Source: Bacillus sp. ZZV12-4809 (GTDB lineage Bacteria; Bacillota; Bacilli; Bacillales; Cytobacillaceae). From it: DNA of 64,000 bases. The notes beneath the pieces are model-generated. The model did no database searches. It saw nothing but the letters and a program-made list of their open reading frames with translations, and was not told the DNA's origin. A program made the translations under genes and the position numbers. The stretch spans positions 274,902-338,901 of the forward strand of contig NZ_VCRN01000002.1 of the NCBI RefSeq assembly GCF_009849585.1. Reading direction: 5' to 3'. Below are positions 9,390 through 18,274 of the stretch, in pieces (within the stretch, counting starts at the first letter, position 1; the number at the start of each line of letters is the position of its first letter).

Positions 9390-11510
9390 ATGGGACAAGA
9401 TAAACATGTCTACAGCCTTGATTGGGCTGGGCGCAAATTGACCGTAGAGATTGGCCAGCTGGCTAAACAGGCTAACGGTGCAGTTTTAGTGCGCTATGGT
9501 GATACTGTAGTTTTAAGTACAGCTACAGCATCAAAAGAACCGAAAAATCTGGATTTCTTTCCGCTGACAGTTAACTATGAAGAACGACTATATGCTGTCG
9601 GAAAAATTCCTGGCGGTTTTATTAAGAGAGAGGGCCGTCCAAGTGAAAAAGCGATTTTGGCAAGCCGTTTAATTGACAGGCCAATTCGTCCATTATTCGC
9701 TGATGGTTTCAGAAATGATGTACAGGTTGTAAGCATGGTGATGAGTGTGGATCAAAATTGCTCATCAGAAATGGCTGCAATGTTCGGATCATCATTAGCC
9801 CTTTCTGTGTCAGATATTCCATTTGGCGGACCAATTGCGGGAGTCAGCGTAGGCCGCATCGATGGAGAATTCATCATTAATCCATCTGTAGAACAGGCTG
9901 AAAAAAGCGATATCAGCCTTGTTGTAGCGGGTACAAAAGATGCGATTAACATGGTTGAAGCAGGTGCAGAGGAAGTGCCTGAAGAAACAATGCTTGAAGC
10001 TATTATGTTTGGTCATGAGGAAATTAAACGCCTTATTGCTTTCCAGGAGGAAATTGCTTCTGAAATCGGGAAAGAAAAAATGGAGGTTGTTTTATACCAG
10101 GTTGACCAGGATTTAGAGGCTGAAGTTCGCGGCATCTGTGAAAAGGATATGATTAAAGCTATCCAGGTGCAGGAGAAACATGCCCGTGAAGCTGCCATTA
10201 AAGCAGTAAAAGAAGAAATCACAGCTAAATATGAAGCTGAAGAAGCAGATGACGACAAGCTGAAGCAAATCAAACAGATCCTAGATAAAATTGTTAAAGC
10301 TGAAGTGCGCCGCTTAATTACAGAAGATAAAGTGCGTCCGGATGGCCGCGGCTTGGATGTTATCCGCCCGCTGTCCTCAGAAGTAAATCTTCTGCCGCGC
10401 ACACATGGTTCAGGTTTATTTACACGCGGTCAAACTCAGGCACTGAGCATTTGTACATTGGGAGCTCTTGGAGATGTACAGATTCTGGACGGGCTTGGAA
10501 TTGAAGAAGAAAAAAGATTTATGCACCATTACAACTTCCCTAACTTCAGTGTAGGTGAAACTGGGCCAATCAGAGGGCCGGGCCGCCGTGAAATTGGGCA
10601 TGGAGCTCTTGGAGAACGTGCTCTTGAGCCGATTATTCCTTCTGAGAAGGATTTCCCTTATACGATTCGCCTTGTATCTGAGGTGCTGGAATCAAATGGT
10701 TCAACATCACAGGCAAGTATTTGTGCAAGTACTTTGGCTATGATGGATGCAGGTGTGCCAATTAAAGCCCCAGTTGCCGGCATAGCAATGGGACTGATTA
10801 AATCAGGTGAACATTATTCAATTTTAACAGACATTCAGGGTATGGAAGATCACCTTGGCGACATGGACTTCAAAGTTGCAGGTACTTCTAAGGGAGTTAC
10901 AGCTCTGCAAATGGATATTAAAATTGAAGGCTTGTCACGTGAGATTCTGGAGGAAGCATTGCAGCAGGCGAAGAAAGGCCGCATGCAGATTCTTGAGTCA
11001 ATGCTGAGCACTATTGAACAGCCAAGAAAAGAGCTGTCTGAATACGCTCCTAAGATTCTGATGATGTCAATCAACCCTGATAAAATTCGTGATGTTATTG
11101 GGCCAAGCGGAAAGCAGATCAATAAGATCATCGAAGAAACAGGCGTTAAGATTGATATTGAACAAGATGGAACAGTATTCATTTCATCTGTAAATGAAGA
11201 GATGAATCAAAAAGCGAAGAAAATTATTGAAGATATCGTACGTGAAGTAGAAGTTGGACAAATGTATCTGGGTAAGGTAAAACGGATTGAAAAATTCGGT
11301 GCATTCGTTGAAATCTTCTCAGGTAAAGATGGATTAGTCCACATTTCTGAGCTTGCTGAAGAGCGTGTAGGGAAAGTGGAGGATGTTCTTTCAATTGGAG
11401 ACGAACTTCTGGTAAAAGTTACTGAAATCGATAAGCAAGGCCGCGTAAATCTTTCCCGCAAAGCCGTATTGCGTGAACAGCGTGAGCAAAAGGAAAAAGC
11501 ACAGCAATAA
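9390..11510 (+). CDS. pnp: Polyribonucleotide nucleotidyltransferase (PNPase)
   Basis: PNPase degrades RNA 3'-to-5' by phosphorolysis. The start ATG 9390 follows GAGAGGGG and gives 706 residues ([17 protein letters not shown]), close to the B. subtilis 705; the longer frame from 9366 adds eight unlikely residues. Domains: RNase PH-like domain 1 (about 10-225), helical linker, catalytic RNase PH-like domain 2 (about 320-545) with [18 protein letters not shown] domain (about 555-615) with [16 protein letters not shown], and S1 domain (620-690) with [20 protein letters not shown] terminator follows at 11560-11587. Confidence 0.98.
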   Translation: MGQDKHVYSLDWAGRKLTVEIGQLAKQANGAVLVRYGDTVVLSTATASKEPKNLDFFPLTVNYEERLYAVGKIPGGFIKREGRPSEKAILASRLIDRPIRPLFADGFRNDVQVVSMVMSVDQNCSSEMAAMFGSSLALSVSDIPFGGPIAGVSVGRIDGEFIINPSVEQAEKSDISLVVAGTKDAINMVEAGAEEVPEETMLEAIMFGHEEIKRLIAFQEEIASEIGKEKMEVVLYQVDQDLEAEVRGICEKDMIKAIQVQEKHAREAAIKAVKEEITAKYEAEEADDDKLKQIKQILDKIVKAEVRRLITEDKVRPDGRGLDVIRPLSSEVNLLPRTHGSGLFTRGQTQALSICTLGALGDVQILDGLGIEEEKRFMHHYNFPNFSVGETGPIRGPGRREIGHGALGERALEPIIPSEKDFPYTIRLVSEVLESNGSTSQASICASTLAMMDAGVPIKAPVAGIAMGLIKSGEHYSILTDIQGMEDHLGDMDFKVAGTSKGVTALQMDIKIEGLSREILEEALQQAKKGRMQILESMLSTIEQPRKELSEYAPKILMMSINPDKIRDVIGPSGKQINKIIEETGVKIDIEQDGTVFISSVNEEMNQKAKKIIEDIVREVEVGQMYLGKVKRIEKFGAFVEIFSGKDGLVHISELAEERVGKVEDVLSIGDELLVKVTEIDKQGRVNLSRKAVLREQREQKEKAQQ

Positions 11511-11559
11511 TACTAACTTCTATTTAAAAGGAGAAGCATTTTTGCGGGCGATCTTTCCT

Positions 11560-11587
11560 AAAAGCCAGGGGAAACCCTGGCTTTTTA
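11560..11587 (+). terminator. Terminator after pnp
   Basis: AAAAGCCAGGG and CCCTGGCTTTT form an 11-bp stem around a GAAA tetraloop with a T-rich tail. Confidence 0.92.
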
Positions 11588-11694
11588 CATATGCGAATTA
11601 CTATAGGCTTTTGCCTTAACCTGCATACTTGATATGTGGTTCCGTTCTACCTTGTCCCTTCGAATCATACTATGAATTGAAGGAGGCATGAAGA

Positions 11695-12702
11695 ATGAGA
11701 AAGTTTATCCATATTACTATCATGTTTGTGATGGCACTTTTTTTTATCAATAATCCTTTTACTGATCAGTATGTAACAGGCCTTAAACCAGAAACAGATG
11801 CCGTAACTGTTTCTAAGCCGAAGGATTCACTATATGAAGAAATAACAGTAAAAAAAGAGGAATACAGTATTCCTGCACAGGATGCAATAATAGACCCTGT
11901 ATGGAAAGCGATTCCCGGTCTTAACGGGATGGAAGTAGATGTCGAGGCATCATATAAAAAAATGAAGCCGGGTAAAAAGTTCAATGAGGATAAGCTTGTA
12001 TTTAAAAAAATTGAACCGAAGGTGAGGTTAAAGGATCTGCCTCCGTCACCTGTCTATAAAGGCCATCCAGATAAACCGATGGTCAGCTTCGTTATTAATG
12101 TGGCATGGGGGAATGAATATTTGTCCGATATGCTGGCTACTTTAAAGAAACATAATGTGTCTGCAAGTTTTTTTCTTGAAGGAAGATGGGTAAAGAATAA
12201 TCCGGAACTTGCCAGAATGATTATCGATGCAGGCCACGAAGTAGGCAACCATTCGTACACTCACCCGGATATGAAAGTGATTTCTTCAGCCAGGACAAGG
12301 GAAGAAATACAAAAGACAAATGATGTGATTGAAGCCACAATGGATGAGAAACTCAGTAAGCCTATTACGTGGTTTGCTCCTCCAAGCGGCAGCTATAGAG
12401 ATGAAACAGTTAAGATTGCTGCCGAGAAAAACCTTGGCACTGTCATGTGGACTGTAGATACAGTGGATTGGAGGAAGCCCTCGCCGGATGAGCTGATAAA
12501 CAGAGTGTTATCAAAAGTTCATAATGGAGCACTAATTCTAATGCATCCTACAGAATCCACCGAAAGGTCACTTGATAGACTTATAACAGGACTTAAGCAG
12601 ATGAACCTCGAGATTGGAACCGTATCCGAGCTGTTAAGCGAAGAGAGAATCCAAAATAATAATCAGGATTTTGGAAAAAATAACAATAATAATATAAACT
12701 AA
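11695..12702 (+). CDS. ylxY: YlxY-type NodB-fold polysaccharide deacetylase family protein
   Basis: This 335-residue protein has a hydrophobic N-terminal segment (residues 5-21), a likely signal anchor, a spacer, and a C-terminal NodB fold (about 125-320). The fold carries SASFFLEGRWVKNNPELA, the metal-site-like HSYTHPDM, WFAPPSGSYRD and ALILMHPTEST. The first NodB motif, normally TFDDG, reads FVINVAWGNEY, so the usual catalytic and metal Asp pair is missing; this looks typical of YlxY but questions classic deacetylase activity. The tail is Asn-rich. GAAGGAGG precedes ATG 11695. It sits between pnp and mlpA, as in B. subtilis. A CATACTATG 22 nt before the start is a weak sporulation-type -10. 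Confidence 0.88.
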   Translation: MRKFIHITIMFVMALFFINNPFTDQYVTGLKPETDAVTVSKPKDSLYEEITVKKEEYSIPAQDAIIDPVWKAIPGLNGMEVDVEASYKKMKPGKKFNEDKLVFKKIEPKVRLKDLPPSPVYKGHPDKPMVSFVINVAWGNEYLSDMLATLKKHNVSASFFLEGRWVKNNPELARMIIDAGHEVGNHSYTHPDMKVISSARTREEIQKTNDVIEATMDEKLSKPITWFAPPSGSYRDETVKIAAEKNLGTVMWTVDTVDWRKPSPDELINRVLSKVHNGALILMHPTESTERSLDRLITGLKQMNLEIGTVSELLSEERIQNNNQDFGKNNNNNIN

Positions 12703-12744
12703 TGTAAGCAGATGTCTTAGTGTTTCAGAACAGGAGGAATTTAT

Positions 12745-13980
12745 TTGATCAAGAAATATACATGCCAAAACGGAGTAAGAGTCGTACTGGAAAATATTCC
12801 AACCGTCCGTTCTGTAGCGATAGGAGTATGGATTGGAACAGGTTCACGAAATGAGATTCCCGAAAATAATGGGATTTCTCATTTCCTTGAGCATATGTTC
12901 TTCAAAGGAACGAAAACAAGATCAGCCCGGGAAATTGCCGAAAGCTTTGATAGCATTGGCGGGCAGGTGAATGCATTCACTTCAAAAGAATATACATGTT
13001 ACTACGCAAAAGTACTGGATACCCATTCTGATTTTGCTCTTGAAGTGCTTTCTGATATGTTTTTTAACTCCACATTTGTGGATGAGGAATTGAACAAAGA
13101 AAAGAATGTTGTGTACGAAGAAATTAAAATGTATGAAGATACGCCTGATGATATCGTTCATGACCTTTTGAGCAAAGCTATCTACGAAGACCACTCACTT
13201 GGTTATCCGATTCTTGGCACTGAAGGAACGCTTGCCACGTTTAATGGTGAAACATTAAAGCAGTATATGAATGAAACATACACACCTGAAAATGTCGTGA
13301 TTTCCATTGCCGGAAATATCGAGGAATCTTTCATCAAGGAAGTTGAAAAATACTTTGGCTCCTACGAAGGCGGTAAGAGAGAACGAACAGAGCAGAAGCC
13401 TGAATTTCATTCGAACCATCTTGCCCGTAAAAAGGATACCGAGCAGGCTCACCTTTGCTTAGGGTTCGAGGGATTGCAGGTAGGGCATGAGGATATCTAC
13501 AATCTGATTGTTTTAAACAATATTTTGGGCGGAAGCATGAGCAGCCGTCTATTCCAGGATGTCAGGGAACAAAAAGGACTGGCTTATTCTGTTTTCTCCT
13601 ATCATTCTGCCTTCCAGGATAGCGGTATTGTGACGCTTTACGGCGGAACAGGTGCTAAACAGCTGGATGTTCTTTTTGATACGATTCAGGAAACTCTTGC
13701 CACTCTGAAAAAAGAAGGCATCACAGATAAAGAGCTGAATAACAGTAAAGAACAGCTCAAAGGTAGCTTAATGCTAAGCCTTGAAAGCACAAACAGCAGG
13801 ATGAGCCGAAATGGCAAAAATGAACTGCTTCTTGGCCGCCATCGGTCTATGGATGAAATTGTCGATGAAATCGATGCAGTTACCATGGAGGGCGTAAATA
13901 ATATGGCAAATTCCATTTTCACAGATCGTTATTCTGTGGCTTTAATTAGCCCGGAAGGTGAACTTCCGAAAAATCTTTAA
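12745..13980 (+). CDS. mlpA: M16 family zinc metallopeptidase MlpA (YmxG)
   Basis: This 411-residue processing-peptidase-like protein carries the inverted zinc motif HFLEH (H46, E49, H50) and the downstream Glu region EKNVVYEEIKMYED. The R/Y stretch near residues 270-290 (GGSMSSRLFQDVREQKGLAYSV) is typical of M16B enzymes. The start is TTG 12745, with CAGGAGGAAT 8 nt upstream, giving MIKKYTCQNGVRVVLEN as in B. subtilis YmxG. B. subtilis MlpA has been linked to regulation of extracellular protease production. It is followed by a strong terminator. Confidence 0.94.
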   Translation: MIKKYTCQNGVRVVLENIPTVRSVAIGVWIGTGSRNEIPENNGISHFLEHMFFKGTKTRSAREIAESFDSIGGQVNAFTSKEYTCYYAKVLDTHSDFALEVLSDMFFNSTFVDEELNKEKNVVYEEIKMYEDTPDDIVHDLLSKAIYEDHSLGYPILGTEGTLATFNGETLKQYMNETYTPENVVISIAGNIEESFIKEVEKYFGSYEGGKRERTEQKPEFHSNHLARKKDTEQAHLCLGFEGLQVGHEDIYNLIVLNNILGGSMSSRLFQDVREQKGLAYSVFSYHSAFQDSGIVTLYGGTGAKQLDVLFDTIQETLATLKKEGITDKELNNSKEQLKGSLMLSLESTNSRMSRNGKNELLLGRHRSMDEIVDEIDAVTMEGVNNMANSIFTDRYSVALISPEGELPKNL

Positions 13981-14007
13981 TATTGAGGTATGATTGCAAA
14001 TTTAGGG

Positions 14008-14040
14008 AAACAGCCTGCTCGAGCAGGCTGTTTCATTTTT
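14008..14040 (+). terminator. Terminator after mlpA
   Basis: AAACAGCCTGCTC and GAGCAGGCTGTTT are perfect 13-nt arms with no extra loop bases, followed by CATTTTT. Confidence 0.9.
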
Positions 14041-14087
14041 ATATATAACTTTCCTGCTCCAGCCCCTGCCATTCGAGGTCATAATCC

Positions 14088-14405
14088 TGTCTAGCTGCGG
14101 CTCCCAGGACTCGGGGGCATATGCCGTTTCCTTTCAGAAGGAAAAACGCCTGCTTAAAGGAACGGTTTTTGCCTGGCGCCCCTGGGCGAGTCGCTTCCAC
14201 TTTTCGAGCAAGCTTCCTATAAAAACAATGAATGTATTTCCGGTAAGATTTTTTTGTGTTTGGCCCTATGACCGGCATCCAGCCGTTGCCACGGGACATG
14301 GACTGCCGAGGCATACGGCAGCGATATATCAAACGACCAAAAGGGGCAGCTTTTGGTCCCAGTTTTCGTTCCTTCGTTAACTGGGCGCTTTCGCTTTTCT
14401 TTGTC
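14088..14405 (+). repeat. GC-rich intergenic repeat (Bacillus GTCTAGCT...AAAGCG type), composite
   Basis: The left end TCCTGTCTAGCTGCGGCTCCCAG is answered on the right by CTGGGCGC-TTTCGCTTTTCTTTGTCCAGGA, so the ends are partly inverted repeats. Inside are GCGCCCCTGGGCGAGTCGCTTCCACTTTTC, a CTGCCG/CGGCAG hairpin and a perfect 9-bp hairpin GACCAAAAG/CTTTTGGTC at 14335-14358. The sequence resembles repeats found in intergenic regions of many Bacillus genomes. A 97-codon frame on the minus strand through it is an artefact of the repeat. Confidence 0.65.
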
Positions 14406-14469
14406 CAGGACTTCTAAAACTTCCGGCTAAGCGATAAAAATATAGAGAAGGAGAAAAGGAGGGCGGATA

Positions 14470-14724
14470 ATGAGGTTAAGTGAACTGAGCGGAAAGGAAA
14501 TTGTGGATGTGAAGCGTGCCGAGCGGCTGGGGGTACTTGGGCAGACAGACCTTGAGATAAATGAAAAAAATGGACAGATTCAGGCATTGCTCATCCCCTC
14601 ATTAAAGTGGTTCGGTTTCATGCGCCAGGGAGACGAAATCCGGGTTTCATGGCAGCATATCAAGAAGATTGGCAATGACATGATCATTATTGATATCCCT
14701 GAATCGGAAGAAGATCAGGATTAA
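14470..14724 (+). CDS. ymxH: YlmC/YmxH family PRC-barrel sporulation protein
   Basis: An 84-residue PRC-barrel protein of the YlmC/YmxH family, recognised by MRLSELSGKEIVDVKRAERLGVLGQTDLEIN and the central LLIPSLKWFGFMRQGDEIRVSWQHIKKIG. Members are small cytoplasmic proteins of spore formers without a defined biochemical role. AAAAGGAGGGCGG precedes ATG 14470. The gene lies between mlpA and dpaA in B. subtilis too, but here repeats flank it on both sides (14088-14405 and 14760-15040), widening the locus. Confidence 0.9.
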   Translation: MRLSELSGKEIVDVKRAERLGVLGQTDLEINEKNGQIQALLIPSLKWFGFMRQGDEIRVSWQHIKKIGNDMIIIDIPESEEDQD

Positions 14725-14732
14725 TTTAAACG

Positions 14733-14757
14733 AAAGGGCCTAGTCAGGTCCTTTTTG
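14733..14757 (+). terminator. Terminator after ymxH
   Basis: AAAGGGCCT pairs with AGGTCCTTT (one G-T pair) and is followed by TT. Confidence 0.8.
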
Positions 14758-14759
14758 TA

Positions 14760-15040
14760 TGGCTGTTTTCGGAAGGTTTGGTGCTTTTTGTATCTTATTT
14801 ACAGATTTTATTGCAGCGGAAGGTCTGAGATCCTCGAAAATGCATGCGCATTTTCTTCGTTCAGTGTGTTTTCGAGGAAGTTTCAACCTCCAGCGGCTTA
14901 GCGGGACAGATAAAACCCGTCAGGCGCGAAGTTGTCGGAGAGGCTCACCGCCCGCCCATCCGCGGTTCGCTGAGCAGCCTGGGAAAAACAAAGGTCAGCA
15001 TTTAGAGGCGAAATGCAGCAATTGATACGACAAGAGCCTC
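14760..15040 (+). repeat. MITE-like GGCTGTTTTC...GAGCC repeat, copy A
   Basis: Begins GGCTGTTTTCGGAAGG and ends near ACAAGAGCC. The internal core has GAGATCCTCGAAAAT, AGCGGGACAG, GAGGCTCACCGCCCGCCC and GCGGTTCGCTGAGC. It matches blocks in copies at 41711, 45512, 54196 and 55541. The rest of the gap to dpaA (15041-15391) is AT-rich with pyrimidine-rich stretches and no supported gene. Confidence 0.65.
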
Positions 15041-15391
15041 TTGTTTCTATCAGTTTGTATACTTCCCTCCTCCCCTTGAACTTCCTTTAAACCCCATCCC
15101 CCTTTGACCCATTTTCTTTTAAGTGGAAAACTCACCTATTGCTCCTTTCATACATAAGATGTTGAAGTAGTTCAATACAACAATTCCCTTACGATTATTA
15201 ATTGAATTGCCGGCTAAAAAATAACGCCACATTTCGTTTAAAGATAAATCTGCTTGCAATTGCTGTCTTGTGCAACTGTTTAGTTTAGCGGCGTTGCCGG
15301 TGCGAAGATACTTTTTACCAGAAGTCATGCAGTTTATGGCTTCAAAAATAAATGCTTTCTAAAAAGAAAGAAAAAAGAAGGTGAGTGTTGC

Positions 15392-16294
15392 ATGCTGACA
15401 GGAACCCAAATTGCAGTTATCGGCGGTGATGCAAGGCAGCTTGAAATCATCCGTAAACTGACCGAGCTTGATGCCAAGCTCGCATTAATTGGTTTTGAGC
15501 AGCTCGATCATGCGTTCTCTGGTGCGGTAAAAGAAAAAATTGATGAAGTGGACTTTTCCAATATTGACGCGATTATTCTGCCAGTTCCCGGTACGGGGCT
15601 GGAGGGTCAGATTGATACCATTTTCTCCAATGAAAAAGTGATTTTTGAAGAGGAAATTCTTTCCCAGACTCCACCACACTGTACAGTGTATTCCGGCATT
15701 ACCAATTCATATTTAACCGGAATTACGAAATCGGCAGACCGGCGTCTTGTTCAGTTATTTGAAAGGGATGATGTAGCTATTTATAATTCCATCCCAACAG
15801 TTGAAGGAACCATCATGATGGCGATCCAGCATACAGATTTCACCATTCATGGTTCTAATATTGCCGTAATCGGCCTTGGCAGGGTTGGAATGAGTGTAGC
15901 AAGAACCTTTCATGCACTAGGGGCAAAAGTGAAGGTGGGTGCAAGAAAAAGTGAGCACATCGCCAGGATAACGGAAATGGGCCTAACCCCATTTAACCTG
16001 AAAGAGATTGAGGATGCAGTAAAAGATGTTGATATTTGCATAAACACAGCTCCCCATTTAGTGGTGACAGCGTCCGTCATATCAAAGATGCCGACACATA
16101 CGCTCATCATTGATCTGGCTTCAAAGCCCGGAGGAACCGATTTTCGATACGCAGAAAAACGGGGTGTAAAAGCACTGCTTGCCCCTGGGCTGCCAGGAAT
16201 CGTTGCTCCGAAAACAGCCGGACAAATACTGGCGAATGTTCTTTCTCAACTGATTAAGGAAGATTTGCAAAAGAGAAAGGGGAATAAAATATGA
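15392..16294 (+). CDS. dpaA: Dipicolinate synthase subunit A
   Basis: DpaA (SpoVFA) forms, with DpaB, the synthase that oxidises dihydrodipicolinate to dipicolinic acid in the mother cell; the product fills the spore core. The 300-residue protein has an N-terminal Rossmann-like region (MLTGTQIAVIGGDARQLEIIRKL) and a second NAD(P)-binding motif NIAVIGLGRVGMSVARTF near residue 155. GAAGGTGAG precedes ATG 15392. It overlaps dpaB by 4 nt and is followed by asd, dapG and dapA, which supply the precursor. In B. subtilis the operon is under sigma-K; no clear sigma-K promoter was found upstream here. Confidence 0.97.
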   Translation: MLTGTQIAVIGGDARQLEIIRKLTELDAKLALIGFEQLDHAFSGAVKEKIDEVDFSNIDAIILPVPGTGLEGQIDTIFSNEKVIFEEEILSQTPPHCTVYSGITNSYLTGITKSADRRLVQLFERDDVAIYNSIPTVEGTIMMAIQHTDFTIHGSNIAVIGLGRVGMSVARTFHALGAKVKVGARKSEHIARITEMGLTPFNLKEIEDAVKDVDICINTAPHLVVTASVISKMPTHTLIIDLASKPGGTDFRYAEKRGVKALLAPGLPGIVAPKTAGQILANVLSQLIKEDLQKRKGNKI

Positions 16295-16890
16295 GCTTGA
16301 AAGGAAAAAGAATCGGATTCGGATTAACGGGATCGCACTGCACTTATGATGCAGTGTTCCCTGAAATAGAGAGACTTGTTCTTGCAGGAGCAGAAGTTCT
16401 TCCCGTCGTTACCTTTACGGTAAAGAGCACTGAGACCAGATTCGGAAAAGGGGAGGACTGGGTTCAAAGAATTGAGGATTTGACCGGGCATAAAGTGATT
16501 GATTCCATAGTGAAAGCGGAGCCGCTGGGACCTAAGATCCCGCTTGATTGCATGGTGATTGCCCCGCTTACCGGAAATTCGATGAGCAAATTCGCGAATG
16601 CCATGACTGATTCTCCTGTGCTGATGGCAGCAAAGGCAACTCTAAGAAACGGAAAACCAGTCGTCCTGGGAATATCCACAAATGATGCATTGGGTTTAAA
16701 CGGAGTAAACTTAATGAGACTAATGGCTACGAAAAATATTTATTTTATTCCATATGGCCAGGATGATCCTGTTAAAAAGCCAAATTCGATGGTGGCAAGA
16801 ATGACAGCATTATCTGATACAGTGCTTCATGCCATTGAGGGCAAACAGATTCAGCCGGTTTTAGTGGAAAGATATAAAGACGATATTTAG
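16291..16890 (+). CDS. dpaB: Dipicolinate synthase subunit B
   Basis: DpaB (SpoVFB) is the flavoprotein-like partner of DpaA. The 199-residue sequence has the flavin-binding fold of the Dfp/UbiX family: GKRIGFGLTGSHCTYDAVFPEIERL at the N-terminus, MVIAPLTGNSMSKFANAMTDSPVLMAAKATLRNGKPVVLGIS in the middle, and LMATKNIYFIPYGQDDP. It overlaps dpaA by 4 nt (ATGA), typical of translational coupling of two subunits. A gap of 288 nt with its own promoter separates it from asd. Confidence 0.97.
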   Translation: MSLKGKRIGFGLTGSHCTYDAVFPEIERLVLAGAEVLPVVTFTVKSTETRFGKGEDWVQRIEDLTGHKVIDSIVKAEPLGPKIPLDCMVIAPLTGNSMSKFANAMTDSPVLMAAKATLRNGKPVVLGISTNDALGLNGVNLMRLMATKNIYFIPYGQDDPVKKPNSMVARMTALSDTVLHAIEGKQIQPVLVERYKDDI

Positions 16891-17002
16891 CCCCCCCTAT
16901 TTTTTCTAGCAAAAATTTTAGTCCTTTAGTGAACGAATATGTTAGAATAAAGATTACTAAGATAACCAACCTCCAAGCTATGTTTAAAAAATTATTAACC
17001 AC

Positions 17003-17031
17003 TTGGAGTATTGACAATATGCTGATAATAT
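17003..17031 (+). promoter_or_regulatory. Sigma-A promoter for asd-dapG
   Basis: TTGGAG and TAATAT are separated by 17 nt. A nearby TTGACA has no -10 at the right distance. The predicted leader is about 140 nt. Confidence 0.55.
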
Positions 17032-17040
17032 AAATGGAAG

Positions 17041-17096
17041 CCTGCCATCTTTATAATCAGGCAGGAAACGGCTGCCAATTGACTTTGGCTGCCGTT
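17041..17096 (+). promoter_or_regulatory. Tandem stem-loops in the asd leader
   Basis: CCTGCC/GGCAGG (17041-17065) is followed directly by AACGGC-t-GCCAA / TTGGC-t-GCCGTT (17067-17096), an 11-bp stem with a symmetric T-T mismatch. No strong T-run follows. They may be regulatory or stabilising leader structures. It does not look like a lysine riboswitch. Confidence 0.5.
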
Positions 17097-17178
17097 CTAT
17101 TGAATTTTGGGCTATTGGTTTTCACTAAAAATTAATTTTGCTAGAAAAATATAATGGTACTGGAAGGGGAAAAGAAAT

Positions 17179-18228
17179 TTGGAACAGAAAAAAGGATTTC
17201 ATGTAGCGGTAGTTGGAGCAACTGGTGCAGTTGGCCAGCAAATGATTCAAACGCTGGAAAATAGAGATTTTCCAATCTCTCAATTAACCCTTTTATCATC
17301 AGCCCGTTCTGCCGGATCAAAGGTAGCATTCAAGGGCCAGGAGTATACGGTTCAGGAAGCAAAGCCAGAGAGCTTTAAAGGCGTAGACATCGCCCTATTC
17401 AGCGCGGGAGGAAGCGTTTCACTGGATTTGGCTCCGCATGCAGTGGAACATGGTGCCATTGTGGTAGATAATACAAGTGCTTTCCGAATGGATCCTAATG
17501 TGCCTCTTGTCGTACCTGAAGTAAATGAAGACGACCTTCATACGCATAATGGCATTATCGCCAATCCAAACTGTTCAACAATTCAAATGGTTGTAGCACT
17601 AAAGCCGGTTAAAGAAAAATTCGGCTTGAAAAAAGTGATTGTTTCTACTTACCAGGCTGTATCAGGTTCAGGGGCAGCTGCAGTTGAAGAACTGAATGAG
17701 CAGACAAAAGCCATAATTAATAATGAGCCATATGAGCCTGCAATTCTTCCTGTTAAAAGCGATAAAAAACACTATCAGATTGCTTTCAATGCGATTCCGC
17801 AAATTGATAAGTTTCAGGAAAATGGCTACACGTTTGAGGAAATGAAAATGATCAATGAGACAAAGAAAATCATGCATATGCCTGAGCTGCAAGTAGCTGC
17901 TACATGCGTGCGTCTCCCAGTGGCAACCGGACACTCAGAGTCCCTATATTTTGAAGTGGAATCAGACGGCGTTTCTGCAAATGAAGTAAAGAGCCTGCTT
18001 GAAAATGCTCCAGGTGTTGTCCTGCAGGATGACCCGGAAAATCAGATTTACCCTATGCCTGCTGATTGTGTCGGAAAAAACGATGTATTTGTGGGACGGA
18101 TCCGCAAAGATCTTGACGAGGATAAAGGCTTCCATATGTGGGTAGTTTCTGATAATCTTCTTAAAGGAGCAGCATGGAATTCCGTGCAAATCGCCGAAAG
18201 TCTAATTAATCTAGGAATAGTAAAATAA
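17179..18228 (+). CDS. asd: Aspartate-semialdehyde dehydrogenase
   Basis: Asd reduces aspartyl phosphate to aspartate semialdehyde with NADPH, the branch intermediate for lysine/DAP, threonine and methionine. The 349-residue enzyme has the N-terminal [10 protein letters not shown] nucleotide motif (residues 13-22) and the catalytic Cys C132 in [29 protein letters not shown] lies near the C-terminus. The start is TTG 17179 behind GGAAGGGGAAAAG. Own promoter and a structured leader precede it; dapG follows 46 nt downstream. In spore formers this pathway also supplies dipicolinate and cortex DAP. Confidence 0.97.
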   Translation: MEQKKGFHVAVVGATGAVGQQMIQTLENRDFPISQLTLLSSARSAGSKVAFKGQEYTVQEAKPESFKGVDIALFSAGGSVSLDLAPHAVEHGAIVVDNTSAFRMDPNVPLVVPEVNEDDLHTHNGIIANPNCSTIQMVVALKPVKEKFGLKKVIVSTYQAVSGSGAAAVEELNEQTKAIINNEPYEPAILPVKSDKKHYQIAFNAIPQIDKFQENGYTFEEMKMINETKKIMHMPELQVAATCVRLPVATGHSESLYFEVESDGVSANEVKSLLENAPGVVLQDDPENQIYPMPADCVGKNDVFVGRIRKDLDEDKGFHMWVVSDNLLKGAAWNSVQIAESLINLGIVK

Positions 18229-18274
18229 AATAGGTATCGTATTCTCTTCATGTTGAGAGGTTAGAGGTGTTTTA

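Noticed and set aside
14039..14332. 97-codon frame on the minus strand after mlpA
   Set aside because: Lies inside the GC-rich intergenic repeat; its amino-acid string derives from the repeat and it has no ribosome-binding site.
14759..15025. 88-codon frame on the plus strand after ymxH
   Set aside because: Entirely within MITE-like copy A, with no ribosome-binding site.
15119..15328. 69-codon frame on the minus strand before dpaA
   Set aside because: No ribosome-binding site, unrecognised composition and no neighbouring minus-strand gene; treated as chance.
17003..17178. Lysine riboswitch in front of asd
   Set aside because: The leader has two simple stem-loops but not the length or the conserved core of an L box; a DAP-sensitive DapG does not require one.
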